Source: JAGDZR01 sp049115695 (GTDB taxonomy: Bacteria > Bacteroidota > Bacteroidia > Cytophagales > Cyclobacteriaceae). Taken from it: a DNA stretch of 64,000 nt. The position numbers and the translations under genes are program-made. Location: contig JAGDZR010000006.1 in the NCBI GenBank assembly GCA_049115695.1, positions 62,001 to 126,000 on the forward strand, read 5' to 3'. How positions within the stretch are numbered: position 1 is the first letter of the stretch; every line of letters begins with the position of its first letter. Positions 1 to 8,308 of the stretch are shown in pieces. The notes under the pieces are model-generated. The model was not told where the DNA came from and did not search any database. It worked only from the letters and a program-made list of their open reading frames with translations.

Positions 1-525
1 TGGGTGGCTCTGTCCGCAATGGCTGGAGCAGTACTTGGTGCACAAATCGCCGTAGACATGTCTAGCGAACTGTTTAATCGCATCCTGGCCATCATCATGA
101 TCATCGTTATCATTCTCACGGTCTTCAAACCCGGATTTAAGGCAGATGGAGTTGAGCTATTTTCAAAAAAGAAAAACACGATCAGCATCATCCTATTCTT
201 TGGAGTGGGTGTTTATGGTGGATTTATTCAGGCTGGTATTGGATTCTTAATGATTGCCATTCTCACAGGTATTCACAATCTCCCAATGGCCAAGACCAAT
301 AGCATCAAAGTATTCGTAGCACTCTGCTATACCTCACTAGCTTTGATTGTTTTTATCCTGGAAGATCAGGTGAAATGGGAATACGGCCTCACATTGGCCA
401 TTGGAAATGCGACTGGAGGCTGGATTGCCAGCAGGTGGTCTGTTGATAAAAGTGACAGACTAATTCGAATCATTCTGATTGTCACTGTCTCTGCGCTTGC
501 CATCAAGCTTTGGTTTTGGAGCTAA
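1..525 (+). CDS. TauE/SafE-type sulfite exporter family permease, C-terminal part
   Basis: The reading frame is open from the first base, so the gene begins outside the window; a GTG at position 4 is probably not its start. The visible 174 residues hold about five hydrophobic helices, including the glycine-rich stretch GGFIQAGIGFLMIAIL and a late GNATGGWIASR segment, as in the second half of TSUP (TauE/SafE) permeases. Family members are usually 250-270 residues, so roughly 80-100 residues are missing. These inner-membrane proteins export sulfite, sulfoacetate or related small organic anions; the substrate here cannot be read. The stop codon overlaps the far end of the convergent broken aminotransferase gene. 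Confidence 0.8.
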   Translation, partial: WVALSAMAGAVLGAQIAVDMSSELFNRILAIIMIIVIILTVFKPGFKADGVELFSKKKNTISIILFFGVGVYGGFIQAGIGFLMIAILTGIHNLPMAKTNSIKVFVALCYTSLALIVFILEDQVKWEYGLTLAIGNATGGWIASRWSVDKSDRLIRIILIVTVSALAIKLWFWS

Positions 526-1641
526 CCGCTCGTCATAGAAGCTGATAATGCTGCCATCACTTCATCAGCTTCAGCTTCCGTCATGGCTGTATAGAATGGA
601 AGTGCCAGTGCCTGATGACTGATCATTTCTGCAATTGGAAACATTCCGCTAGAGTACCCATATTTATTTGCGTAGTAGGGTTGTAAATGGATGCATGGAT
701 AGAAATAGGCTTTAGTTTGTATCCCCTATTCATGCATCTGTGTGATCAGTTTATCCATTACTTTTTCAGGCACACGAACCACAAATGCAAACCAACTTGG
801 TTGATGGAGTACTGTTGGGCATATGACATCCGGAACTTCTTTCAATTTATTCAAATAGAGTTGGGCAAGTTCAGCTCTCTTCGTTACAATCCATTCAATT
901 TTTCTCATTTGTGCAACTCCCAGTGCCGCATTCAACTCGCTCATTCGATAATTGTATCCCAGCTTGTCATGGGTTAGCCACTGCAGGTTGTCATCATCCC
1001 TACCTTGATTCCTAACACTTCTCGCATGTCTGAAGATATCTGATCTGTTAGTCACTAAACATACCTCCTTCCCCTGTTGTTATTTGCTTATTGGGGTAAA
1101 ACCCGAATGTACCTACATCTCCAAAAGTGCCCGCATAAGTGTTCCCAATTTTGGCACGCAATGCTTCACAAGCAACTTCAATGACTGCCAGGTCATGATC
1201 TCTGGCTATTTCGCATGTTTCGGGTATTTTACACACGTGTCCAAACACATGAACAGGTAATATGGCTTTGGTACGTTGCGTTATCGCAGACGGAATCAAC
1301 TCCGGGTCTATGCCAAGTGTCTCCTCTTCAATATCTACAAAGACGGGTGTTACATCTTCATATTGCAAACAATTGGCTGAGGAGATAAACGAAAATGGGG
1401 TAGAATTACCTCATTTCCTGATTTGATATTGAGCGACTTTACCACCAAATTAAGAGCTGATGTACCTGCATTTGTCGCCAGTGAATAGCTGGCTTCAATA
1501 TATTTACCAACATGCTTTTCGAAGGCAACTAGCTGATCGCCAAAGCTTGGATGATCAGACTGCAAAGTCCGGATCAATAAATCTTTTTCATCATTATCAG
1601 TAAAGGTTCGATAAGGGAATTCTGAATTCTGTCAAGGCCAT
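522..1641 (-). pseudogene. Decayed DegT/DnrJ/EryC1/StrS aminotransferase
   Basis: Read in three frames, this stretch gives a nearly full-length PLP-dependent sugar aminotransferase: an N-terminus MALTEFRIPLSNLY, then NAGTSALNLVVKSL, then TPFSFISSANC..PVFVDIEEETLGIDP, the lysine motif GFYPNKQITTGEGGM, NYRMSELNAALG, and the C-terminal YFYPCIHLQPYYANKYGYSSG and ALPFYTAMTEAEADEVM. At least four lesions break it: frameshifts near 1600, 1403 and 1058, and an in-frame TAG at 726-728 just before GIQTKAYFYP. Intact relatives make amino sugars such as those in surface polysaccharides. Four independent lesions argue for true decay rather than a single sequencing error. The last codons overlap the convergent permease gene. 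Confidence 0.88.
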
Positions 1642-1678
1642 GTTGTAATTCAAATGTAATGTTAGCTAATCCTATTGA

Positions 1679-2860
1679 TCAGCTTGTTAGTGCATAGGCC
1701 TGCTTTGCAATTTCCAGTTCCTCATTGGTTGGTATCACGAGGATTCTTGCCTTAGATTGATCTGAAGCTATATCTCGCTGTTCGTCTGATTTTACTTCAT
1801 TTCGATTGGCATCAAGTTCAAGTCCAATGTATGAAAGATCCTGACATATTAAACCTCTCATCACTGCCGAATTTTCGCCGATTCCACCAGTAAATACCAC
1901 AGCGTCCAAACCATTCATCGCTGCTACGTAAGCCCCAACATATTTTTTAATGCGATAAGCATTGATCGCTAGTGCCAGTTTACAAGCCTTGTCACCATTT
2001 TGTGCTCTGGTTTGAATTTCGCGCAAATCACTATGCCCTGTCAGTCCCAACATGCCACTTTTTTTCTGTAGCATCTGGTTGACTTCCTCCAACGAGTAAT
2101 CAAGCGTCTTCACCAGGTAAAAGATAATCGCAGGATCCACATCACCACTGCGCGTTCCCATTACCAGCCCACTAACCGGACTGAACCCGAGAGAGTGATC
2201 AATACTTTTACCATTTTTTATGGCCGTTATACTGCATCCATTTCCTAAATGAATCGTGATCAAACGAGTCGAATCACTCACCATTTCTTTTGCCTTTTCC
2301 GAAACATATTTATGGCTGGTCCCATGAAATCCATAGACCCTAATACCATGTTTTTCATAAAGCTCCAGAGGAATCGCGTACTGATGTGCAAATCCCGGAA
2401 TCGTCTGATGAAAAGCAGTATCAAACACAGCTACTTGTTTGGCAGATGCAAATATTTTTTCTGCAACTTCAATACCAGCCAGATTCGCGGGGTTGTGCAA
2501 GGGTGCCAGGACCGATAAACGATCTATCTCCTTTTTGACTGCTGCTGTGATCAAGGTAGTTGCTGAGAAAGTTCCACCTCCATGAACAACTCGATGACCA
2601 ACTACCTCAATTTCATCCGGCTGATTGACCACTCCGATTTTAGGATCCATCAAAATGTCGGATATAGCCTGAAGGCCTTGATGATGATCTCTTATTTCAA
2701 GGTTTCTGGTTTGTTTAACCTGACTTGATTTATAATGCAACTGTGCATCGGATAATCCAATGCGTTCAATCAAACCCACACACAAAACATCCCCAACAGG
2801 CATTTGTATGAGCTGAAATTTGATGGATGAGCTACCAGAGTTTATGATTAGGACTTTCAT
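1679..2860 (-). CDS. ackA: Acetate kinase
   Basis: Transfers phosphate from acetyl phosphate to ADP, giving acetate and ATP, in the cytoplasm; second step of the Pta-AckA pathway. The 393 residues match the usual length near 400. Visible motifs are NSGSSSIK with Asn7, GHRVVHGG with Arg90, VFDTAFH with Asp147, GFHGTSHK with His179 and the nucleotide loop LGNG at 205-208, which line up with the known catalytic residues of acetate kinases. It follows pta by only 7 bases on the same strand, so the two are almost certainly one transcript read from the promoter upstream of pta. Confidence 0.97.
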   Translation of the reverse strand: MKVLIINSGSSSIKFQLIQMPVGDVLCVGLIERIGLSDAQLHYKSSQVKQTRNLEIRDHHQGLQAISDILMDPKIGVVNQPDEIEVVGHRVVHGGGTFSATTLITAAVKKEIDRLSVLAPLHNPANLAGIEVAEKIFASAKQVAVFDTAFHQTIPGFAHQYAIPLELYEKHGIRVYGFHGTSHKYVSEKAKEMVSDSTRLITIHLGNGCSITAIKNGKSIDHSLGFSPVSGLVMGTRSGDVDPAIIFYLVKTLDYSLEEVNQMLQKKSGMLGLTGHSDLREIQTRAQNGDKACKLALAINAYRIKKYVGAYVAAMNGLDAVVFTGGIGENSAVMRGLICQDLSYIGLELDANRNEVKSDEQRDIASDQSKARILVIPTNEELEIAKQAYALTS

Positions 2861-2867
2861 GGTGTAG

Positions 2868-4961
2868 TTATTCCGATTGTGCCTGAATGGCTGTTATGAT
2901 TACTGTATTGAATACATCATCTATTGTACAGCCGCGACTTAGATCATTGACTGGCTTATTCAACCCTTGCAACATTGGACCAATGGCAATCGCTCCGGTT
3001 TCGCGCTGCACGGCTTTATAGGTATTGTTTCCTGTATTCAAATCCGGGAAAATCAGAACGCTCGCCTGTCCGGCTACTTTTGAGTCAGGCATTTTACTTT
3101 TCCCAACGTTCATATCAACAGCAGCATCGTATTGAATGGGACCTTCCACCAATAAATCCGGACGTTTGCTATTCACTATTTTGGTTGCTTCCCTGACAAT
3201 ATCTACATCAGCTCCTTTTCCTGAAGCTCCCGATGAATAGGACAACATCGCTACTTTGGGCTCAATCCCAAATGATTTACTCGATTCCGCAGACGAAATG
3301 GCAATTTCAGCCAGTTGTTCAGCATTAGGATTAGGATTGATCGCACAATCTCCAAAAACTGATACGCGATCCTCCAAACACATAAAGAACACTGAAGAAA
3401 CAATTTGGGTATCCGGTTTGGTTTTGATAAACTGGAGTGCTGGCCGGATGGTATGTTGAGTAGTATGAGCTGCGCCTGAAACCATACCATCGGCATGCCC
3501 TTTATGAATCATCATGGTACCAAAGTACGATACATCAGTCATGAGATCGCGCGCCATCTCGTGCGTCACGTTTTTATGCTTTCTCAATTCATACAGCGTC
3601 TGAACATAATCATCAAAGTAGTCGCTTTCAACCGGATCTAATACTGTGACTTTCTCGAAATTTAAAGGAATATGGGCTTGTCTTGCCTTGCTCTCAAGTT
3701 CCACTCGATTTCCAATGAGTGTGACATCCACCACATCCGCTGCTACCAACCTTACTGCTGCTGCCAGAATTCTTTCATCATTTCCTTCGGGGAGTACAAT
3801 ATGCTTACGCTCCTTTGCTGCACGTTTCAGTAGATTGTACTGAAACATGGAGGGTGTCATCCCTTTGGGTTCGTAGGTAACGAGATGATCTGAAAGTGTT
3901 TCAACCTGCGCGTACTTTTCGAACATATTAATAGAAATTTCGATCTTTTGCAGGTCATTGGCAGATATTTTTGACTTGACCGCACCTACAATATTGGCTA
4001 CTTCGAACGTGCCCTTTTCAACAGAAATAATTGGAATAATTTCTGAAATTCCTTCAATCAACTTCATGATGGGTCCTTCCGGGACTAGCCCGCCAGTCAA
4101 TACGATTCCTGATATTTTCGGATAGTTTGACGATGTATGCGCTTGTAATGCTCCCAGAATGATATCAGCTCGATCACCAGGAGTAATAACCAATCCATTA
4201 TCTCCAATTTTGGGCAGGTAATTTCTTAGCTGCATAGCTCCCACTGTAAACCCTTCAGCCAATCGGCTCACATGTTCATCACCAAAAAGGAACTTACCCT
4301 TCAAGGCTTTGACGAGTTCCCCGATTGTAGGTGAACCCAATGCAGCAGAACGAGGTATTGTAGCAATTTCAACAGATTTGGGGAAAGTCTTTCTTAATTT
4401 CTTATTGACATCCTCTACATTTTCTTCTTGAACCTTATTGGCAAACACGCACAGCACGTCAACATCCTTTTTGTCAAATGTTCTATGCGCAAGCTTGATA
4501 TTGGAAATCAGCTCACTCGTTGTTTTTCCCTCTCCTGAAGCCACAATAATGGTAGGAATGCCCAGATTCTTTGCAATATCTATGTTGACATCAAATTCAG
4601 TAATGCTTCCTTCATCCGAGAAATCTGTTCCTTCGACCAGCACAAAATCAAATTGATCCTCAATCTGTTTATACTTCTCTATAATCTCCTCAATGATCTC
4701 ATTGGATTTTCCCTCATTCTGCTTGGCAACAACTTCGCTTCTGGTAAAAGCATAAACCTGTTTTGCTTCCAAATTGAGATCGAAATATGAATTTACGGTT
4801 GCGATGTGATTATCAGACTCCCCTTTTTCCAGATCGTCAATTATTGGTCGGAAATAGCCTACTTTGGCCATTCGGCCGAGCAGCATCCTCATCAGACCAA
4901 GTACAACAATGGATTTACCACTATTCGGCTCAACAGTGGCGATGTATATGGCTTTAGTCAT
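2868..4961 (-). CDS. pta: Phosphate acetyltransferase, long multidomain form
   Basis: Converts acetyl-CoA and phosphate to acetyl phosphate and CoA. At 697 residues it is the long form seen in enterobacteria: an N-terminal BioD-like P-loop domain (TVEPNSGKSIVVLGL, residues about 9-23), a central DRTGG-like domain (near 215-320) and the catalytic PTA_PTB domain from about residue 370, with HIVLPEGNDERILAAA, MVSGAAHTT and SYSSGASGKGADVDIVREA. The extra N-terminal domains in such enzymes are linked to allosteric control. It leads the pta-ackA operon and has a good Bacteroidota-type promoter core 34 bases before its ATG. Confidence 0.97.
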   Translation of the reverse strand: MTKAIYIATVEPNSGKSIVVLGLMRMLLGRMAKVGYFRPIIDDLEKGESDNHIATVNSYFDLNLEAKQVYAFTRSEVVAKQNEGKSNEIIEEIIEKYKQIEDQFDFVLVEGTDFSDEGSITEFDVNIDIAKNLGIPTIIVASGEGKTTSELISNIKLAHRTFDKKDVDVLCVFANKVQEENVEDVNKKLRKTFPKSVEIATIPRSAALGSPTIGELVKALKGKFLFGDEHVSRLAEGFTVGAMQLRNYLPKIGDNGLVITPGDRADIILGALQAHTSSNYPKISGIVLTGGLVPEGPIMKLIEGISEIIPIISVEKGTFEVANIVGAVKSKISANDLQKIEISINMFEKYAQVETLSDHLVTYEPKGMTPSMFQYNLLKRAAKERKHIVLPEGNDERILAAAVRLVAADVVDVTLIGNRVELESKARQAHIPLNFEKVTVLDPVESDYFDDYVQTLYELRKHKNVTHEMARDLMTDVSYFGTMMIHKGHADGMVSGAAHTTQHTIRPALQFIKTKPDTQIVSSVFFMCLEDRVSVFGDCAINPNPNAEQLAEIAISSAESSKSFGIEPKVAMLSYSSGASGKGADVDIVREATKIVNSKRPDLLVEGPIQYDAAVDMNVGKSKMPDSKVAGQASVLIFPDLNTGNNTYKAVQRETGAIAIGPMLQGLNKPVNDLSRGCTIDDVFNTVIITAIQAQSE

Positions 4962-4994
4962 GTTAATGTTTGTGTAATTAGGTCAAGTTCACCG

Positions 4995-5002
4995 CAAAGA
5001 TA
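4995..5002 (-). promoter_or_regulatory. Promoter -7 element for pta-ackA (TATCTTTG)
   Basis: On the minus strand the sequence TATCTTTG exactly fits the TAnnTTTG core of the Bacteroidota primary sigma factor and lies 34 bases before the pta start codon, leaving a short leader. The upstream -33 element is not a clear TTG, so only the -7 part is well supported. A GC-rich hairpin (GCGCC/GGCGC) sits just upstream of it. Confidence 0.5.
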
Positions 5003-5079
5003 GCGCCACGGGGCGCAGGGATTAGGTTGAACACTTCCTGATTTTTGACAGTTCAAACGACTGATAAATATTCTCAAAA

Positions 5080-5301
5080 TCAAGGAACTGGATCATGACC
5101 ATAACCACCCCATGGATGGCATGACGAAATGCGCTTAATTGCCAGCCAACCGCCCTTAAAAATGCCATGTTTCAAGATTGCCTCTTTGCTGTATTGTGAG
5201 CAGGTGGGTGTGTACCTACAACTAGAAGGAAAGTATGGAGAGATAGCATATTGATAGAACAATACGGGTAGAATGAAAATCCTTCTGATGATGTTTTTCA
5301 C
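5080..5301 (-). CDS. yidD: Membrane protein insertion efficiency factor YidD
   Basis: A 73-residue protein with the diagnostic family pattern: hydrophobic FILPVLFYQYAISPYFPSSCRYTPTCSQYSKEAI, then HGIFKGGWLAIKRISSCHPWGGYGHDPVP. The three conserved cysteines and the CxYxPTCSQY and HPWGGxGxDPVP motifs identify YidD, a small membrane-associated protein that helps the YidC/Sec machinery insert inner-membrane proteins. Its usual neighbours rnpA and yidC are absent here, which is common in Bacteroidota. It appears to be a single gene between pta and the divergent Omp85-like gene. Confidence 0.95.
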   Translation of the reverse strand: MKNIIRRIFILPVLFYQYAISPYFPSSCRYTPTCSQYSKEAILKHGIFKGGWLAIKRISSCHPWGGYGHDPVP

Positions 5302-5409
5302 AACGCAAATCTATCATAGAGATTTGGTGCTCCCAATAAAATTGATTCAGTTTGCGTTTGCTTTTAAAATAAGTCTAAGATTTTATCTGAATACCTCGAG
5401 CTACGGATT

Positions 5410-6837
5410 GTGAAGAAGGTTCTTTTATTGATTTTATTGGTTCATTCAATACTCGAGGTTGCTGGTCAGGCTACCCCTGATTCATCTCGTGTCGTGACCG
5501 TCAATGAAATCTTCATCATTGGCAATAACAAGACCAAGGCATCAGTCATTCTGCGTGAGTTGAGCGTCAATAAAGGAGAAGCATATAACTTGTCCGAACT
5601 CAGTGCAATTACCGTTAAAGATCAGGAGAAAATCTACAATACCAATCTATTCAATGAGGTAGAAGTGCAGATATTGGAATCTGGTACTACACAGGTCGAA
5701 TTGCTTGTCAGGGTGGATGAACGTTGGTATTTCTATCCCGCTCCAATTTTCGATTTGATAGATCGTAACATGACAGATTGGATTAAAAACCATGGAGCAT
5801 CTTTCAGTCGACTCAATTGGGGTGTGAAACTGGATCAATACAATTTCAGAGGAAGAAATGAAAAGCTGAGATTCATTGGTCAGCTTGGTCCGCAAAGAAA
5901 ACTGGTATTGTCATATTCAATGCCGTACATTGACAAAGCACAAAAAAGTGGTCTTGCCTTTAACGTTTCCTACATAGAACGATTGAAAATGCCTTATACA
6001 ACAATTGATCATGTCTGGGCCGAAACAAGTAAATCAGAAATCAATAGACGTTCCTTAAACAGCAGTGTAACCTATTCGTATCGACCTTCATTTTATGATT
6101 TCCATTTTGCTAAACTAAACTTTAGAAAAAGTACAGTAACAGATTCGGTTGTATTACTCAATCCCAATTATTTTGGAAATGCGATGAAGGAACAAAACAA
6201 TTTCATTGCCTCCTATACTTACATCAAAGATCATCGGAACAGACGCACCTACCCAACCGATGGCTATTACTTTGAAGTGTTTGCTGAAAAAACAGGCCTT
6301 GGCATCTTCAAGGATATTAACATGTTTTCTATCGAGGGAACCATCAACAAATATTCCGATCTGGGTAAAGGATTTTATCTCGCCAACAGCCTTGTAGGCA
6401 TGATCTCCACGCCCAACGAACAACCCTATTTTAACTATATGGAGCTGGGTTATAACGGCCGGTTTATCCGAGGATTCGAAGAAGATCTCATTGAGGGTCC
6501 CAAATATTTCCTGAGTAGAAACTCAGCCCGAAAGCAATTCATGAAACATCGCAGTGATATCAGCAACATCATTCCTGTCAAACAGTTCTCAAAATTCAAG
6601 CTGGACATGTACGCCAAATTGTTTGCAGACTTTGGTTACGTTGAGAATTACCCTAATTACCCCAATGGTGAACGACTAACAGACAAATGGCTCGGAAGTG
6701 CAGGTCTGGGCGTAGATGTGGTGTTGATGTATGACCTTGTATTAAGATTTGAGTATTCTCACACTACGGAACAGGATATAAACGATTTCTTCAATTTTAA
6801 GGAGCACTTTAGATTGAACATCAAAGCTGATATGTAA
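5410..6837 (+). CDS. Omp85/BamA-like outer-membrane protein with one POTRA-like domain
   Basis: The 475 residues begin with a signal peptide (MKKVLLLILLVHSILEVAGQ; the start codon is GTG), followed by a POTRA-like region at about 25-105 (VNEIFIIGNNKTKASVILRELSVNKGEAY) and a long beta-barrel region of alternating aromatic strands. The strand near YPTDGYYFEVFAEKTGLG resembles the Y-P-x-D-G motif of bacterial surface antigen domains. BamA itself has five POTRA domains and is far longer, so this is a compact relative that may insert or secrete one particular substrate rather than the general assembly factor. It ends directly against the convergent MORN-repeat gene with no intergenic bases. Confidence 0.8.
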   Translation: MKKVLLLILLVHSILEVAGQATPDSSRVVTVNEIFIIGNNKTKASVILRELSVNKGEAYNLSELSAITVKDQEKIYNTNLFNEVEVQILESGTTQVELLVRVDERWYFYPAPIFDLIDRNMTDWIKNHGASFSRLNWGVKLDQYNFRGRNEKLRFIGQLGPQRKLVLSYSMPYIDKAQKSGLAFNVSYIERLKMPYTTIDHVWAETSKSEINRRSLNSSVTYSYRPSFYDFHFAKLNFRKSTVTDSVVLLNPNYFGNAMKEQNNFIASYTYIKDHRNRRTYPTDGYYFEVFAEKTGLGIFKDINMFSIEGTINKYSDLGKGFYLANSLVGMISTPNEQPYFNYMELGYNGRFIRGFEEDLIEGPKYFLSRNSARKQFMKHRSDISNIIPVKQFSKFKLDMYAKLFADFGYVENYPNYPNGERLTDKWLGSAGLGVDVVLMYDLVLRFEYSHTTEQDINDFFNFKEHFRLNIKADM

Positions 6838-7449
6838 TCAGTATTGTTTCCATTCCTTCTTCTTCCCTGATTTGGTATACTTGTACCACCAGCCCCTTCT
6901 TTCACCATTCTCAAAATGTCCTGAATAGGTCATTTTCCCTGATTCATCAAAATATTTCCATTCACCCATTTCCAATCCCTCCTTTAAGGTTCCTGCTTGC
7001 CAAAGCTTCCCATTCTCATAATAAAACTTCCAGGAACCACTAGGCAATCCAAAATCGTAGAATCCTTCTTGTCGCAAGATTCCTGATTCGTAATAAAACA
7101 ACCATTTACCCTGATACATGCCGTTCTCATAGCTACCATATTTATCCAAAATGCCATTTTCATGATAATACCTTGCAGAATCTGTGAGTATACCGCCTGT
7201 CCAATACTCTTCGTGCATTAATTGACTGGATGGGTAGTAATACGTTTGCTTTCCCGACTGCAAATCATCCGTATAATTCAGAACTGCATTTAACCGCCCG
7301 TTTTCATAATACATCATCCATTTGCCTTGCCGCATGTCATTTTCAAATGCCCCAATCGATTTGATTGCCCCATCGGGATAATAGGTTGTATCCTGAGCTG
7401 CTACTAAAAATGTCCAAACAAATCCCAATACTGTCAACCAGATTCTCAC
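6838..7449 (-). CDS. Secreted MORN/YwqK-type repeat protein
   Basis: A 203-residue protein with an N-terminal signal peptide (cleavage likely after FLVAAQ) followed by about seven repeats of 22-23 residues built on the pattern YYENGxLxxxGxYxNGxxxGxW. This is the YwqK / MORN-variant repeat common in Bacteroidota. The label toxin-antitoxin YwqK family antitoxin that databases often give to such proteins has little functional support. Repeats of this type form an extended beta sheet, and a role at the cell surface or in the periplasm is likely, but the actual function is unknown. No cognate toxin lies next to it. Confidence 0.75.
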   Translation of the reverse strand: MRIWLTVLGFVWTFLVAAQDTTYYPDGAIKSIGAFENDMRQGKWMMYYENGRLNAVLNYTDDLQSGKQTYYYPSSQLMHEEYWTGGILTDSARYYHENGILDKYGSYENGMYQGKWLFYYESGILRQEGFYDFGLPSGSWKFYYENGKLWQAGTLKEGLEMGEWKYFDESGKMTYSGHFENGERRGWWYKYTKSGKKKEWKQY

Positions 7450-7501
7450 TTTTCTATTGAATTCTTTTGGCTAAATAAACGAAAAAAGTACTTTGCGTAT
7501 T

Positions 7502-8308
7502 ATGAAACCTACCTGTTTGTTGATGTGTGCATACCTCACCTTCCTGAATCTATCAGCGCAAGACGGTCATTTCACAGCAGGTGCTCGTCACAGAGGATTA
7601 GGAGGAACAAGTCTAACACTAACCGATCATTGGAGTGTTTTTAACAATCCTGGCGCTCTATCTGGCAATGAATCGACAGCATTTGCTTCATACTTCAGCC
7701 GATTTTCCTCCAAGGCATTTCAAGTAATGACTGGTGGTTATGTCCACCATGCGAAGTGGGTCACAGGAGGCCTCAACTTTTTCCGATTTGGGGATGATCT
7801 GTTCAACCAACAACGACTCGGCTTGGCACTTAGCAGGCAAATCCATTCGGTAAGCCTCGGCGGTAACATTGCCATCATTCAGTATCACGTTGAATCCCAG
7901 GATACAAGAAGAGTCATGACTTATGACTTTGGCGGCCTGGTGACACTGATTCCCAAACTACACTTAGCCGCAAGCATAAGCAATATGAATGAACCTCAGC
8001 TGAGTCTCTCGGATGAAATTCCCTTTATCATGAAAACAGGACTGTCCTATCGCCCGCAAGACGGCTTGATGCTGAACATTGAATTTAAAAAGGAAATCGA
8101 TCGGTCAGGCGATTTAAAATTTGGGTTAGAATACGCTGTTCACTCGTTAGCAAAGTTGCGGACCGGATTTTCCTCTCATTCGAAATCTATGGCCTTTGGC
8201 TTTGGGATATCTCCGGGGAAGCTGCAATTCGATTATGCTTTTTCTTACGCCAATCCAATCGGGGTAATTCATGAGCTGTCTTTGGCATATAAACCTCGCC
8301 AACGATGA
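7502..8308 (+). CDS. PorV/PorQ-like outer-membrane beta-barrel protein
   Basis: The start is placed at the ATG giving MKPTCLLMCAYLTFLNLSAQ, a clean signal peptide; an upstream TTG in frame would add three residues. Shortly after cleavage comes ARHRGLGGTSLTLTDHWSVFNNPGALS, which matches the R-x-x-G-x-G-G ... NP-x-x-L signature of the PorV/PorQ (UPF0164-like) family. In type IX secretion PorV shuttles substrates, but many relatives are barrels of unknown role. At 268 residues it is shorter than PorV (about 390) and near PorQ length. It overlaps the next gene by four bases (ATGA), indicating translational coupling with the helix-hairpin-helix barrel protein. Confidence 0.65.
   Translation: MKPTCLLMCAYLTFLNLSAQDGHFTAGARHRGLGGTSLTLTDHWSVFNNPGALSGNESTAFASYFSRFSSKAFQVMTGGYVHHAKWVTGGLNFFRFGDDLFNQQRLGLALSRQIHSVSLGGNIAIIQYHVESQDTRRVMTYDFGGLVTLIPKLHLAASISNMNEPQLSLSDEIPFIMKTGLSYRPQDGLMLNIEFKKEIDRSGDLKFGLEYAVHSLAKLRTGFSSHSKSMAFGFGISPGKLQFDYAFSYANPIGVIHELSLAYKPRQR

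Noticed and set aside
2249..2518. Plus-strand frame of 89 codons across ackA
   Set aside because: It is antisense to a clear acetate kinase with all catalytic residues, so it is a shadow.
6838..7449. Antitoxin role for the YwqK-type protein
   Set aside because: The common database label has no support here: it has a signal peptide, MORN-like repeats and no adjacent toxin.
7491..7501. TACTTTGC as a promoter core for the PorV/PorQ-like gene
   Set aside because: It is one base short of TAnnTTTG and would leave almost no leader; the TTTG 19 bases upstream is suggestive but not enough.
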